The notes beneath the pieces were generated by a model, which did no database searches, had not been told where the DNA came from, and saw only the letters and a list, made by a program, of their open reading frames with translations. A program made the translations under genes and the position numbers. From assembly GCF_012849555.1 (NCBI RefSeq), contig NZ_CP051685.1:1984001-2048000 (forward strand): a stretch of 64,000 nt of DNA. The letters are read 5' to 3'. Of the stretch, positions 17,405 to 26,895 are shown in pieces. Numbering within the stretch: position 1 is the first letter of the stretch; each line of letters opens with the position of its first letter. The stretch comes from Massilia forsythiae. Its GTDB lineage: Bacteria > Pseudomonadota > Gammaproteobacteria > Burkholderiales > Burkholderiaceae_D.

Positions 17405-17854
17405 TCACCCTACCTCTTTACCCAGGCAAACGGCTTCGGGCCGGTCCATGTATTTGCCGTAGCTGGCGATAGGCCGGTAACCGTGCCGTTCATAGAATGC
17501 GACTGCCCGCCGGTTCACGCGCCGCGTTTCCAGCCACACCTGCGTATAGCCGAACCCCACGGCCTGCGCTTCCAGCGCCGCCAGCAGGTGGGTACCGGCG
17601 CCACTGCCGGGCCGCGCATACATCCGCTTGAGTTCGGCGGTAGCGCTGTCCAGCGGCCGCAGCGCGCCGCAGCCGGCCAGGTTGCCATCGAACCCGCGCG
17701 CCACCAGGAAGCAGGCGCGTTCGCCGCGCACGTCGGCGGCGTCGAACGAGGCCGCGCCGTCGCTGCCGGTGATGTGCGCCAGCGCCCGGCCCAGTTCGGC
17801 CAGCAGTACATGGGCGTCGGCATGGTCCGGATCGAGCGGTCCGATGGCGAACAC
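17405..17854 (-). CDS. GNAT family N-acetyltransferase
   Basis: Compact 149-aa acetyltransferase. GCGALRPLDSATAELKRMYARPGSGAGTHLLAALEAQA contains the acetyl-CoA pyrophosphate loop (motif A, with R-P-G-S-G-A-G), and YTQVWLETRRVNRRAVAFYERHGYRP is motif B. It resembles the small YjgM/PhnO-like acetyltransferases. The gene ends the tex - GNAT strand segment, 18 bp after tex in the opposite reading sense (tex lies at lower transcription distance on the same minus strand upstream of it is not the case: this gene is upstream of grxD and downstream of tex). Substrate unknown. Confidence 0.82.
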   Translation of the reverse strand: MFAIGPLDPDHADAHVLLAELGRALAHITGSDGAASFDAADVRGERACFLVARGFDGNLAGCGALRPLDSATAELKRMYARPGSGAGTHLLAALEAQAVGFGYTQVWLETRRVNRRAVAFYERHGYRPIASYGKYMDRPEAVCLGKEVG

Positions 17855-17872
17855 GGTCGCGCCCGGGATCGC

Positions 17873-20248
17873 TTACTTCTTCAGCTTGGCGAACGCCGCC
17901 GCCATCGCCCCGCCGGCCTGCGCCGGCGCGCGCTCGTCGCCACGCCGCTGCGGGTCGCGTCCACGTTGGTGCTCGTTCAGGCGCTTGGCATCGCCGCGGT
18001 CGCCGCGCTGCTGCGGCTGTGCGCCCGGCTGCGGCGCGCTGTCGGACAGGCGCATGGTCAAGGCGATGCGCTTGCGCTTCGGATCGACTTCCAGCACTTT
18101 CACTTTCACAACCTGGCCGGCCTTGACCACCGTGTGCGGGTCCTTGACGAAGCTGGTCGACAGCGCCGAGATGTGCACCAGCCCATCCTGGTGCACGCCG
18201 ATGTCGACGAACGCGCCGAACGCCGCCACGTTGGTCACCACGCCTTCCAGGATCATCTCCGGGCGCAGGTCGGAAATTTCTTCCACACCTTCCTTGAAGG
18301 TGGCGGTGGTGAATTCCGGCCGCGGATCGCGCCCCGGCTTTTCCAGCTCCTTCAAAATGTCGGACACCGTCGGCACGCCGAACTTGTCGTCGGCGTATTT
18401 AGCCGGGTTCAGCGATTTCACCAACGCGGCATCGCCGATCACCGCCTTCATGTCGCGCTTGACGTCGGCCAGGATCTTTTGCACCACCGGGTAGCATTCC
18501 GGGTGCACCGCCGAGGCGTCCAGCGGATTTTCTCCATTCATCACGCGCAGGAAACCGGCAGCCTGCTCGAAGGTCTTGTCGCCCAGGCGCGGCACTTTCT
18601 TCAAGGCCGCGCGCGAGGCGAACGCGCCTTTTATATCGCGGTAGCTGACGATGCTCTGCGCCACGCCGGCGGACAGGCCGGACACGCGCGCCAGCAGCGG
18701 CGCCGACGCCGTGTTGACGTCGACGCCGACCGCGTTCACGCAATCCTCGACCACCGCGTCCAGCTGGCGCGCCAGCTGCGACTGCGACACGTCGTGCTGG
18801 TACTGGCCGACGCCGATCGATTTCGGGTCGATCTTCACCAGTTCCGCCAGCGGGTCCTGCAGCCGGCGCGCGATCGACACCGCGCCGCGCAACGACACAT
18901 CCAGCTCCGGCAGTTCGCGCGAAGCGAATTCCGAGGCCGAATACACCGAGGCGCCGGCTTCCGACACCACGATCTTGGTGAGTTTCAGTTCCGGCTGCCG
19001 CTTGATCAGATCCTGCGCCAACTTGTCCGTCTCGCGCGAGGCGGTGCCGTTGCCGATCGAGACCAGCGACACGCCGTGCCTGGCCGCCAGCTTGCCCAGG
19101 GTATGCAGGGCGCCGTCCCAATCGTTGCGCGGCGCGTGCGGGTAGACGGTGGCGGTATCGACCACTTTGCCGGTGGCGTCCACCACCGCCACCTTGACGC
19201 CGGTACGCAAGCCCGGATCGAGGCCCATGGTGGCGCGCGGACCGGCCGGCGCCGCCAGCAGCAGCGCTTTCAGGTTGCGCGCGAACACCTGGATGGCATC
19301 GCTCTCCGCCTTGTCGCGCAGCAGGCCCATCAGTTCCGTCTCGATGTACATGAAGCTTTTTACACGCCAGGTCCAGCGCGCGGTGTCCTGCAGCCACTTA
19401 TCCGCCGGACGGCCCGCAGCCTTGATGCCGAAGCGCGCCGCGATGCGGCTCTCGCACGGGTTGGGCGGCGCATCCCACTTCGGCTTTTCCTCTTCGCTGT
19501 CCAGGCGCAGCGTCACGTCGAGGATGCCTTCGCGGCGGCCGCGCAGCAGCGCCAGCGCGCGGTACGAGGGCACGTTCGCCAGCGGTTCCGAATAATCGAA
19601 ATAGTCGGCGAATTTTTCGCCCTCATCCTGCTTGCCCTCGACCACTTTGGAGGCGACCACGCCGTGGTCCTGCACGTATTCGCGCAGCGATTGCAGCAAT
19701 TGCGCATCCTCGGCAAAACGCTCCATCAGGATCTGGCGCGCGCCGTCCAGCGCCGCCTTGGCGTCCGGCACGCCGGGGTTGCCGGCGCCGTCGGCGTTGG
19801 CGAAAGCATCGCGCAGGAATTTCACTGCTTCGCCGTCCGGGCTTAGGGAAGGATCGTTCAGCAGCGCGTCCGCCAGCGGCGACAAGCCGGCCTCGATCGC
19901 GATCTGCGCCTTGGTGCGGCGTTTCTGTTTATACGGCAGGTACAAATCTTCCAGCCGGGTCTTGTCCTCGGCCAGCGCGATCGATTGCAGCAGTTCCGGC
20001 GTCATCTTGCCCTGCTCGGTGATGGCGGCGATCACCGCGGCGCGCCGTTCTTCCAGTTCGCGCAGGTAGCGCAGGCGTTCTTCCAGCAGGCGCAGCTGGA
20101 TGTCGTCCAGGCCGCCGGTCGCTTCCTTGCGGTAGCGCGCGATGAAGGGGACGGTCGCGCCTTCGTCGAGCAGGGCGATGGCGGCGGCGACTTGCACCGG
20201 CTTGGCGGACAGTTCTTGGGCGAGGCGTTGTTCGATGGAGGGCAGCAT
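17873..20248 (-). CDS. tex: RNA-binding transcription accessory protein Tex
   Basis: Conserved cytoplasmic nucleic-acid-binding protein linked to transcription and toxin-gene expression in several pathogens. The 791-aa product shows the Tex order: N-terminal HTH-like region ([22 protein letters not shown]), a YqgF-like RNase H fold around [22 protein letters not shown], helix-hairpin-helix segments ([41 protein letters not shown]) and a C-terminal S1 domain ([28 protein letters not shown]). A basic RG/Q-rich tail follows the S1 domain. The ATG at 20248 matches the family start [13 protein letters not shown]; the open frame upstream has no conserved sequence. Confidence 0.96.
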   Translation of the reverse strand: MLPSIEQRLAQELSAKPVQVAAAIALLDEGATVPFIARYRKEATGGLDDIQLRLLEERLRYLRELEERRAAVIAAITEQGKMTPELLQSIALAEDKTRLEDLYLPYKQKRRTKAQIAIEAGLSPLADALLNDPSLSPDGEAVKFLRDAFANADGAGNPGVPDAKAALDGARQILMERFAEDAQLLQSLREYVQDHGVVASKVVEGKQDEGEKFADYFDYSEPLANVPSYRALALLRGRREGILDVTLRLDSEEEKPKWDAPPNPCESRIAARFGIKAAGRPADKWLQDTARWTWRVKSFMYIETELMGLLRDKAESDAIQVFARNLKALLLAAPAGPRATMGLDPGLRTGVKVAVVDATGKVVDTATVYPHAPRNDWDGALHTLGKLAARHGVSLVSIGNGTASRETDKLAQDLIKRQPELKLTKIVVSEAGASVYSASEFASRELPELDVSLRGAVSIARRLQDPLAELVKIDPKSIGVGQYQHDVSQSQLARQLDAVVEDCVNAVGVDVNTASAPLLARVSGLSAGVAQSIVSYRDIKGAFASRAALKKVPRLGDKTFEQAAGFLRVMNGENPLDASAVHPECYPVVQKILADVKRDMKAVIGDAALVKSLNPAKYADDKFGVPTVSDILKELEKPGRDPRPEFTTATFKEGVEEISDLRPEMILEGVVTNVAAFGAFVDIGVHQDGLVHISALSTSFVKDPHTVVKAGQVVKVKVLEVDPKRKRIALTMRLSDSAPQPGAQPQQRGDRGDAKRLNEHQRGRDPQRRGDERAPAQAGGAMAAAFAKLKK

Positions 20249-20575
20249 GGGGCGGGTCTTGAATCGATGAGCGTGGAACGAAGGACAATGATACGCACAC
20301 GCGGGCGCGCAGCACAATATGCCCTTGGCCGCGGCCGGCGATCGCCGCCGCCAGGTCGCCTGGGGAACGATATAAAGCGCACAAGCTTGCTCAATGTCCG
20401 AAAGCGTGGTCTTTCGGCGCACGGGTGGTGGCAAAAAGCCGCGGAAGAGTGTAACTTTTCATCCTTTCGGCCCGTAAAGTTTTACTTGCTAAGTGCGATT
20501 CCGTACACAACGGTTCGGGCTGCTGACAGATAATGATGGTTGTTGTTTTTTCAAAAATCCAGATTCGTGAGACCC
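20249..20575. other. 327-bp divergent intergenic region (tex / SNF2 helicase)
   Basis: It must hold the promoters of both divergent genes. Visible items are a small palindrome GTAAAGTTTTAC at 20475-20486, and GATAAT at 20529-20534 preceded 18 nt earlier by TACACA, a weak candidate promoter for the helicase. On the minus strand a TTATAT element lies near 20370. No RNA gene, repeat or convincing small ORF is seen. Confidence 0.4.
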
Positions 20576-23500
20576 ATGCACACAGTTGATTTTCATCGCG
20601 ACGATACCAGTGACGCACCTCCGGCCCGCGCGCCCGCCCGCGCACCCGCCTTGCCCGCACCGGTATTGAGCTGGTTGCAACGGGTCGAAGCGGCGGCGCA
20701 TCCGCAGCCGAAGCTGACCGTCGAGGTGGCGGATCCGAAGACGGTGCAGTACAAGTTCGTCTACGTGATGGCGCCCACCAGCGGCGGTCGCCACGTCGCG
20801 GTGTGCCTGTGCAAGGCGCGCCTGCGTCCGAACGGCGACGTGGCCTCGGCCAGCCCGGTGGGCGAAGTCTTTTCGCTGCTGTCGGCGCCGCCGGCCTACC
20901 TGGAGGGCGACGACGAGGACCTGGTGCGTTTCTTCATCGCCATGCGCAGCGGTTCCAACCAGAGCACCAGTGCCACCGAGCCCAAGGGCAAGGTCGGCGC
21001 CATCCTGCTGGCGCAATTGCTGGAACAGGGCAAGCTGCTGTGGGCCAACTCGTGGTCGGACATGGGCAGTGGCCTGCTGTACCCGCTGCAGGCCGGTCCG
21101 GTGCGCAAGGCCAACCTGACCTGGCGCGACGAGGGCCGCACCGCCAAGCTGGGCTGGTCGGTGGAACCGGCGCGCAATGCGAACCACCCGGGCGCCGACC
21201 TGGTCGACTACATGCTGCCGACCGATCCGCCCTGGTACATCGACAATTTGTCCTGCGGTCCGCTCGACCTGAACCGCGGCGGCATCGACATCTCGCTGGG
21301 CGAACTGCAGGCGCTGGTGTCGCAGGCGCCTCTGCTCACCGGCAACGACAAGAAACGCGTGTCGCAGCTGCTGCTGGCGCATGGCCTGCAGCAATTGATG
21401 CCGCTGCCGCAACCGCTGACCCAGCGCCTGCGCGACGACGTCAAGCCTGCGCCGCACCTGCTGCTGGACGCGCTGCCGATGGCCGAGGGCAATGGCCAGC
21501 GCCTGCAGGATTTCGCCGTGCTGTCCTTCGACTACGACGGCCAGCGCATCTCGTTCGACCCGGCCCAGCGCGTGGTGCGCCAGATCGGCGACCTGACCGA
21601 GGTCATCCAGCGCAACGAAGCGGCAGAGGCGCAAGCCCTGGAGGCGCTGCACAAGATCGGCTTCCGCAAGCCGGGCTCGGCGCCCTTGAGCGCATTGTCC
21701 GGCGCGCTGCTGCTGGACGGCCAGGCGCAATGGCTGCGCTTCGCCGAAAGCGACCTGGATGCGTTGTCCGACCTCGGCTGGCACGTGCAGAAGTCGCCGA
21801 AGTACCGCTACGACGTGGTGCCGGTCGAGGAGTGGTATGCCCAGATCGACGAGCCGGCCGAGGCCGGCAACGCCTGGTTCGAGCTGGAGCTGGGCATCGT
21901 GGTCAACCGCAAGCGCGTGCCGCTGCTGCCGGTGCTGGTGCAATTGATCCGCAGCGCGCCGCTGGACTTCAATCCGGAAGTGCTGGCAGCCCATGCGGAA
22001 GGTGACCAGATGCTGGCCACGCTGCCCGACGGCGTACGCGTGGCGCTGCCATGGGGCCGCGTGAAACCGATCCTGTCGACGCTGGGCGAGCTGTATTTCA
22101 ACGACAAGATCAAGGCCAGGGTGCGCCTGTCGACACTGGACGCGGCGCGCCTGGAAGAACTGGCGCGCGGCACCGAACTGAACTGGACCGGCGGCGAGCG
22201 CCTGCGCGAGACCGGCCGCAAACTGAGCCAGTTCGGCAAGGTGAAAAAGGTCGAGGCGCCGCAGGGCCTGCAAGCCACGCTGCGCGATTACCAGCTGGAT
22301 GGCCTGGCCTGGATGCAATTCCTGCGCGAATACGATTTCGGCGGCATCCTGGCCGACGACATGGGCCTGGGTAAAACCGTGCAGACCATCGCCCACATCC
22401 TCACCGAGAAGGAAGCCGGCCGCTTGACCAATCCGGCGCTGGTGATCGCGCCGACCAGCCTGATGGCCAACTGGATGGAAGAAGCCGCGCGCTTTGCGCC
22501 CAGCCTGAAGGTGCTGCTGTTGCAGGGCAAGGAACGGGTCGACCTGTTCGACCAGATCGACGGCGCCGACATCGTGCTGACCACCTATGCGCTGCTGCCG
22601 CGCGACGAGGAAAAGCTGCGCGAGCACGAATACCACCTGGTGATCCTGGACGAATCGCACTACATCAAGAATACCCGCTCGAAGGCGGCGCAGACGGCGG
22701 GATCGCTGAACGCGCGCCACCGCCTGTGCCTGTCCGGCACGCCGCTGGAAAACCACTTGGGCGAATTGTGGTCGCAATTCCACTTCCTCCTGCCCGGCCT
22801 GCTGGGCGACGAAAAGACGTTCAATAGCCAGTTCCGCCATCCGATCGAACGCCAGGACGATCCGGTGCGGCGCACGCTGCTGAACCGCCGCATCAAGCCT
22901 TTCCTGCTGCGCCGTACCAAGGACAACGTTGCCAAGGAACTGCCGCAAAAGACGGAAATGGTGCGCCGCGTCGAGATCAGCGGCCCGCAGCGCGATTTGT
23001 ACGAGACCGTGCGCCTGGCGATGGACAAGAAGGTGCGCGAGGAAATCGACCGCAAGGGCGTGGCGAGAAGCCAGATCGTGATCCTGGAAGCGTTGCTGAA
23101 ACTGCGCCAGGTATGCTGCGACCCGCGCCTGGTAAAAGCGATGCCGGGCAAGAAGAACACGGCGGCGGTGTCGGCCAAGCTGATGGACCTGATGCAGATG
23201 GTCGACGACCTGCTCGGAGAAGGCCGCAAGATCCTGGTGTTCTCGCAGTTCACCAGCATGCTCGGCCTGATCGAGGAAGAGCTGGACGCGCGCAACATTC
23301 CATACGCCATCCTCACCGGCGAGACGCGCGACCGCTCGGCGCAGGTGGCCGCCTTCCAGCAGGGCGCGGTGCCGATCTTCCTGATCAGCCTGAAGGCCGG
23401 CGGCGTCGGCCTGAACCTGACCGCGGCCGACACCGTCATCCACTACGACCCGTGGTGGAACCCGGCGGCCGAGAACCAGGCCACCGACCGCGCCTGGCGC

Positions 23501-23686
23501 ATCGGGCAGGATAAGCCGGTGTTCGTGTATAAACTGATTGCGAAGGGCACGCTGGAAGAAAAGATCCAGCTGCTGCAGCAAAAGAAATCGGAACTGGCGC
23601 AATCGATTCTGGCCGAAGGCGAATCGCAGAAGATGGCGCTGACCCAGGAAGACCTGCAGGCGATCTTCGCACCGCTGGAGGAGTGA
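20576..23686 (+). CDS. SNF2-family DEAD/DEAH box helicase
   Basis: Large SF2 ATPase of the SNF2/RapA class, 1036 aa from the ATG at 20576 (a TTG at 20540 is also in frame). The first roughly 560 residues are family-specific and carry no zinc-finger Cys/His pattern. The motor follows: ILADDMGLGKTVQT (Walker A, about residue 590), VILDESHYIKNTRSKAA (DESH box, about 690), SGTPLENHLGELWSQF (motif III), and the C-terminal lobe VFSQFTSMLGLIEEELD, LISLKAGGVGLNLTAAD and DRAWRIGQDKP. Such proteins remodel protein-DNA or RNA-polymerase complexes. It is monocistronic, with an intrinsic terminator 49 bp after the stop. Confidence 0.92.
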   Translation: MHTVDFHRDDTSDAPPARAPARAPALPAPVLSWLQRVEAAAHPQPKLTVEVADPKTVQYKFVYVMAPTSGGRHVAVCLCKARLRPNGDVASASPVGEVFSLLSAPPAYLEGDDEDLVRFFIAMRSGSNQSTSATEPKGKVGAILLAQLLEQGKLLWANSWSDMGSGLLYPLQAGPVRKANLTWRDEGRTAKLGWSVEPARNANHPGADLVDYMLPTDPPWYIDNLSCGPLDLNRGGIDISLGELQALVSQAPLLTGNDKKRVSQLLLAHGLQQLMPLPQPLTQRLRDDVKPAPHLLLDALPMAEGNGQRLQDFAVLSFDYDGQRISFDPAQRVVRQIGDLTEVIQRNEAAEAQALEALHKIGFRKPGSAPLSALSGALLLDGQAQWLRFAESDLDALSDLGWHVQKSPKYRYDVVPVEEWYAQIDEPAEAGNAWFELELGIVVNRKRVPLLPVLVQLIRSAPLDFNPEVLAAHAEGDQMLATLPDGVRVALPWGRVKPILSTLGELYFNDKIKARVRLSTLDAARLEELARGTELNWTGGERLRETGRKLSQFGKVKKVEAPQGLQATLRDYQLDGLAWMQFLREYDFGGILADDMGLGKTVQTIAHILTEKEAGRLTNPALVIAPTSLMANWMEEAARFAPSLKVLLLQGKERVDLFDQIDGADIVLTTYALLPRDEEKLREHEYHLVILDESHYIKNTRSKAAQTAGSLNARHRLCLSGTPLENHLGELWSQFHFLLPGLLGDEKTFNSQFRHPIERQDDPVRRTLLNRRIKPFLLRRTKDNVAKELPQKTEMVRRVEISGPQRDLYETVRLAMDKKVREEIDRKGVARSQIVILEALLKLRQVCCDPRLVKAMPGKKNTAAVSAKLMDLMQMVDDLLGEGRKILVFSQFTSMLGLIEEELDARNIPYAILTGETRDRSAQVAAFQQGAVPIFLISLKAGGVGLNLTAADTVIHYDPWWNPAAENQATDRAWRIGQDKPVFVYKLIAKGTLEEKIQLLQQKKSELAQSILAEGESQKMALTQEDLQAIFAPLEE

Positions 23687-23734
23687 CGCGGCCCCGCCCG
23701 GGGCGCATTCCTCGCATTCCGAGGCACCGAAAAG

Positions 23735-23759
23735 GCAAGCCGTAGCGGCTTGCTTTTTT
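23735..23759 (+). terminator. rho-independent terminator after the SNF2 helicase
   Basis: GCAAGCCG and CGGCTTGC form a perfect 8-bp stem around a TAG loop, directly followed by six T. Position and form are those of a strong intrinsic terminator for the helicase gene. Confidence 0.93.
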
Positions 23760-23884
23760 GCTTTTCTTGCCAGACATATGCGCGCCATGCAACGGCGCCA
23801 GGCCATGCTGCTATGCAAGATAGCGGACCCGGCACTATACTTCCCGGCTAGTCGTGTCCGCGACGAAACCGATTGGAAGCTTTC

Positions 23885-25063
23885 GTGACCTGCAGCGCTC
23901 CCGCCCCCGTTCCTCCTTCCGCGCCGCTGGCCAGCGCCGATGCCTTCCGCAGCATCGCCGAACTAGCCGGCGATCTCGCCTTCATCCTCGACTGTGCTAC
24001 CGGCATGCCGGTCTACCTCAGCGCGCGTATCGACGACCTGCTGGGGTACAATGCAAAAGATATTGAACAGCAACTCGCCGAAGGCGGCGACGGCCCCTTG
24101 GCGGCATTGTGCGGCGGCCTGCGCGAGCGCCTGCGGCGCTTCGCCGCCGGCGACGGTTCGCGCCTGCGCGTGCTGCGCGAATTCGAGGTGCGCCGCCCCG
24201 ACGGACGCCTGGCGCCGGTCGAGGTGATCTCGACCCTGCTGGCGGGCGCCGACGGCAAGCCGGCCGCGCTGGCCGGCATCGTGCGCGACCTGTCGGCGCG
24301 GCGTGCGCGCGAACTCGAGCAGAAGCGCTTCGCCAGCATGCTGAATCACGAATTCCGCACACCGCTGTCGACCATCGACGGCGCCATCCAGCGCCTGGAA
24401 GCGACCGGCGCCAATGCCGACGAGGCGACACGCCAGCGCTACCGCAAGATCGCGGTGGCTGCCGACCGACTGATCGCGATGCTGGACGACTATCTGTCGC
24501 CGGAGCGGATGGCGCAGCTGGGACGCCAGCGCCAGCCGAACGGCGTGTCGCCGCGGCTGCTGCTGGAAGAGGTGACGGCGCAGGCGCGCGTGGCCGGCCG
24601 CCCGGTGCAACTGGATGCCGACGATGTGCCGTCGGTCCTGCGCGGCGAGGCGGCCGGCCTGCGCCTGGCCTTGAAGGTGCTGCTGGAAAATGCGCTGCGC
24701 TATACGCCGGCCGGCAGTGCGCTGCACGTGAGCGGCCGCCGCACCGGCGGCGGCGTCGAGCTGGCGCTGCGCGACGAAGGGCCGGGCGTGCCGGAAGCGG
24801 AGGCGCCGCACATCTTCGGCAAGGGTTACCGCGGCGCCAACGCGGCCGGCCTGCCGGGCAAGGGACTGGGCCTGTACATGGCGCGTTCGGTGGCCGAAGC
24901 GGCCGGCGGCGCGCTGGGCGTGGTGGCGGCCGGCGGCGGCGCCGAGTTCCGCTTGTGGCTGCCGGCCCAGGATGCCGGGGCGAAAGACCTTGCCTCGCGC
25001 GAGGCCAGCAGTGATAATCGGAATGACAATGGGGAAAGCCGCCCGCCAAAGGAAGAGACCTGA
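23885..25063 (+). CDS. soluble PAS-domain sensor histidine kinase
   Basis: Two-component sensor kinase, 392 aa, with no membrane segment, so it senses an intracellular cue. The GTG at 23885 is chosen for GGAAG just upstream; an in-frame TTG lies 12 bp earlier. An N-terminal PAS-like domain covers about residues 20-135 (FILDCATGMPVYLSARIDDLLGYNAKDI). The H-box FASMLNHEFRTPLSTID places the phosphorylated His at 155. The ATPase domain shows LLENALRYTP (N), DEGPGVP (G1) and GKGLGLYMARS (G2). TATACT at 23836-23841 is a candidate -10. A regulator gene follows after 198 bp containing a large hairpin. Confidence 0.9.
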   Translation: MTCSAPAPVPPSAPLASADAFRSIAELAGDLAFILDCATGMPVYLSARIDDLLGYNAKDIEQQLAEGGDGPLAALCGGLRERLRRFAAGDGSRLRVLREFEVRRPDGRLAPVEVISTLLAGADGKPAALAGIVRDLSARRARELEQKRFASMLNHEFRTPLSTIDGAIQRLEATGANADEATRQRYRKIAVAADRLIAMLDDYLSPERMAQLGRQRQPNGVSPRLLLEEVTAQARVAGRPVQLDADDVPSVLRGEAAGLRLALKVLLENALRYTPAGSALHVSGRRTGGGVELALRDEGPGVPEAEAPHIFGKGYRGANAAGLPGKGLGLYMARSVAEAAGGALGVVAAGGGAEFRLWLPAQDAGAKDLASREASSDNRNDNGESRPPKEET

Positions 25064-25184
25064 ACAATCGTCTCGCATGCCGGCAGTCTCGATTGCGACG
25101 CAGCGCCGTCCAACACCCACGGCGCGCAGCGCAGTCATGCATACGACACACGGCACGGTTCGAACGTCCAGCAAGGCCGGGAAA

Positions 25185-25230
25185 GGGCACCTTGAAACAC
25201 CGTCGCACGCGGCGGTGTTTCGACGTGCCC
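25185..25230. other. 46-nt two-tier hairpin between kinase and regulator genes
   Basis: GGGCAC (25185-25190) pairs with GTGCCC (25225-25230), and after a 3x3 internal loop GAAACACCG (25194-25202) pairs with CGGTGTTTC (25213-25221) around a 10-nt loop. It ends 31 nt before the response-regulator start codon. No T-run follows, so it is unlikely to be a terminator. It may be a processing or translation-control structure in the leader of the regulator mRNA. Confidence 0.6.
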
Positions 25231-25261
25231 AAAACGATATACAAAGAAACATGGCAAACCC

Positions 25262-25942
25262 ATGACGCAAATACTGATTGTTGAAGACAATGGCGAGTAC
25301 GCCGGCGACATGGCCGACTTTCTCAAGGAACTGGGCCATGAGGTGACGATCGCCACCACCGCCGGCGACATGTGGGCGGCGCTGACGCGCACCCCGGCCG
25401 CGGTGGTGGTGCTCGACCTCGGCTTGCCGGACGAGGATGGCTTCAACGTCATTCCGCGCATGCGCCAGCTGTATCCCGAGATCGGGCTGCTGGTGCTGAC
25501 CGGCCGCGTGGCCTTCGACAACCGCATCCTCGGCCTGCGCCTGGGCGCCGACCACTACCTGACGAAACCGATCAAGTTCCCGGAACTGGCCGCCCACATC
25601 GAGGCGCTGGACCGGCGCGTGCGTCCGGCGGAGCCGGCCCCGGTGCCGAGCAAGTGGACGCTGCGGGTGTCCGCGCGCCAGCTCGAACTGATGGGCAAGG
25701 TCATCGACCTGACCGAAAAGGAGTGCAATTTCCTGCACCTGCTGACGATCAACACCCGGCCGGTGCCGCGCCAGGTGATCGTGGCCGGCATGGGCGGCGA
25801 CGACCCGGATGCGAGCCGCCGCGTGGACATGCTGGTCTACCGCCTGCGCAAGAAGGCGCGCACCGGACTGGGGCAGGACCTGCCGCTGCGCAGCGCGTAT
25901 GGCGAGGGCTACAGCCTGTCGGCCGGGTTCACGCTGGCCTGA
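25262..25942 (+). CDS. OmpR-type response regulator
   Basis: DNA-binding partner of the upstream kinase, 226 aa. The receiver has the acidic pair (IVEDN), the phosphoacceptor Asp52 in VLDLGLPDEDG, Thr80 in LVLTGR and Lys102 in YLTKPIKF. The C-terminal winged helix (ARQLELMGKVIDLTEKECNFLHLL and VDMLVYRLRKKA, then AYGEGYSLS) is OmpR/PhoB-like, although the usual recognition-helix sequence is divergent, with PVPRQVIVAGMGGDDPDASRR in the middle. The ATG at 25262 follows the hairpin leader directly. Target genes are unknown. Confidence 0.93.
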   Translation: MTQILIVEDNGEYAGDMADFLKELGHEVTIATTAGDMWAALTRTPAAVVVLDLGLPDEDGFNVIPRMRQLYPEIGLLVLTGRVAFDNRILGLRLGADHYLTKPIKFPELAAHIEALDRRVRPAEPAPVPSKWTLRVSARQLELMGKVIDLTEKECNFLHLLTINTRPVPRQVIVAGMGGDDPDASRRVDMLVYRLRKKARTGLGQDLPLRSAYGEGYSLSAGFTLA

Positions 25943-26166
25943 GCCATCGCCGCCGTTTCCTGCACGTCGAGCGCCGTGAACCCTGGCGCCTGTTGTGGCC
26001 CGATCCGCCCTGTGCCGGCGTATTCCTGCGCGTAGCATCGCCGTTCGAATGAGAGACGGCAATCAGGGACAATGTGGCTGAATGGAAACATGTCGCTTGG
26101 ATTAATCGGGGACAGGGCATTGGCGGCGCGCTAGAATCATCGTTTCGATTCCCCTCCTGCCCCGTC

Positions 26167-26874
26167 ATGGCCCGCCAGTCCCGCCTGATCCTGCCGCACC
26201 AGCCGCACCACCTCGTCCAGCGCGGCAACGACAATGCGGTCATCTTCCGCGACGACGAGGATTACCGCGCTTTCCTCGCCTGGCTCAAGGACAGCGCCCG
26301 GGCCTACCGGGTCGCCATCCATGCCTACGTGCTGCTGCCGGACCAGCTGCAATTGCTCGCCACCCCTGCCGACGAAGCGGGACTGGCGCTGATGATGCAA
26401 AAGGTCGGTCGCCTGTATGTGCCGTGGTTCAATGCGAAACATGGCCGCTCCGGCACCCTGTTCGGCGGACGTTTCCGCACTTCCGTCATCGACCCGATGC
26501 AGTATTTTTTGGCCTGCATGTGCTACATCGAGCTGCACCCGGTGCGCTTGCAGCAGGCAGCCGCCGCGCTCGACTACCCATGGTCGAGCCACGCCCACCA
26601 CGCCGGGGTGCGTACCGATGCGCTGATCACTGACCACGCCAAGTTCTGGGAACTGGGCAATACGCCGTTCCAGCGTGAAGCGGCCTACAACGCGCTGGCG
26701 CAGCAGGGCCTGGCCATGGACCAGCTGGAAGCCATCGACGGCGCCGTGCAGAAGGGCGCGGCGCTGGGTTCACACGCCTTCAAGACGGAACTGGAAAAGA
26801 AGACCAGGCGCCGCATCCTGCCGGCCAAGCGCGGACGGCCGTTCAAGGTGAAGGACACCTCCTCGACGAGCTGA
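26167..26874 (+). CDS. REP-associated Y1-type transposase (RAYT) without HUH histidines
   Basis: Single-copy-style relative of IS200/IS605 Y1 transposases, which act on REP hairpins in single-stranded DNA. The 235-aa protein keeps the RAYT frame: LPHQPHHLVQRGNDNAVIFRDDEDYRAFL, then HAYVLLPDQLQLLATP, GTLFGGRFRTSVIDP, FLACMCYIELHPVRL and LDYPWSSHAHH. The candidate catalytic Tyr is Tyr120. However, the metal-binding HUH motif (normally NHVHLL) reads DQLQLL, with Gln60 and Gln62 in place of both His. A basic C-terminal tail (KKTRRRILPAKRGRPFK) may bind DNA. No inverted repeats flank the gene; REP pairs lie elsewhere in the window. Confidence 0.85.
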   Translation: MARQSRLILPHQPHHLVQRGNDNAVIFRDDEDYRAFLAWLKDSARAYRVAIHAYVLLPDQLQLLATPADEAGLALMMQKVGRLYVPWFNAKHGRSGTLFGGRFRTSVIDPMQYFLACMCYIELHPVRLQQAAAALDYPWSSHAHHAGVRTDALITDHAKFWELGNTPFQREAAYNALAQQGLAMDQLEAIDGAVQKGAALGSHAFKTELEKKTRRRILPAKRGRPFKVKDTSSTS

Positions 26875-26895
26875 GTCGGCTGCTTCGAGCGCGTC

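Noticed and set aside
17388..17412. GGCGCCGGGTACACGGCTGTTCACCCTACC as a third type B repeat
   Set aside because: Only the CACCCTAC end resembles the family; the matching left arm is missing.
17351..19846. An 831-codon plus-strand frame opposite tex and the GNAT gene
   Set aside because: It spans two genes and the gap between them, and reads as antisense low-complexity protein.
20489..23818. A 1109-codon antisense frame opposite the SNF2 helicase
   Set aside because: Composition is Arg/Gln/Ala/His-biased with no domain; it mirrors the codon structure of the helicase gene.
26167..26874. Complete IS200/IS605 insertion sequence
   Set aside because: No terminal hairpins, TnpB gene or target signature flank the transposase; it fits a single-gene RAYT.
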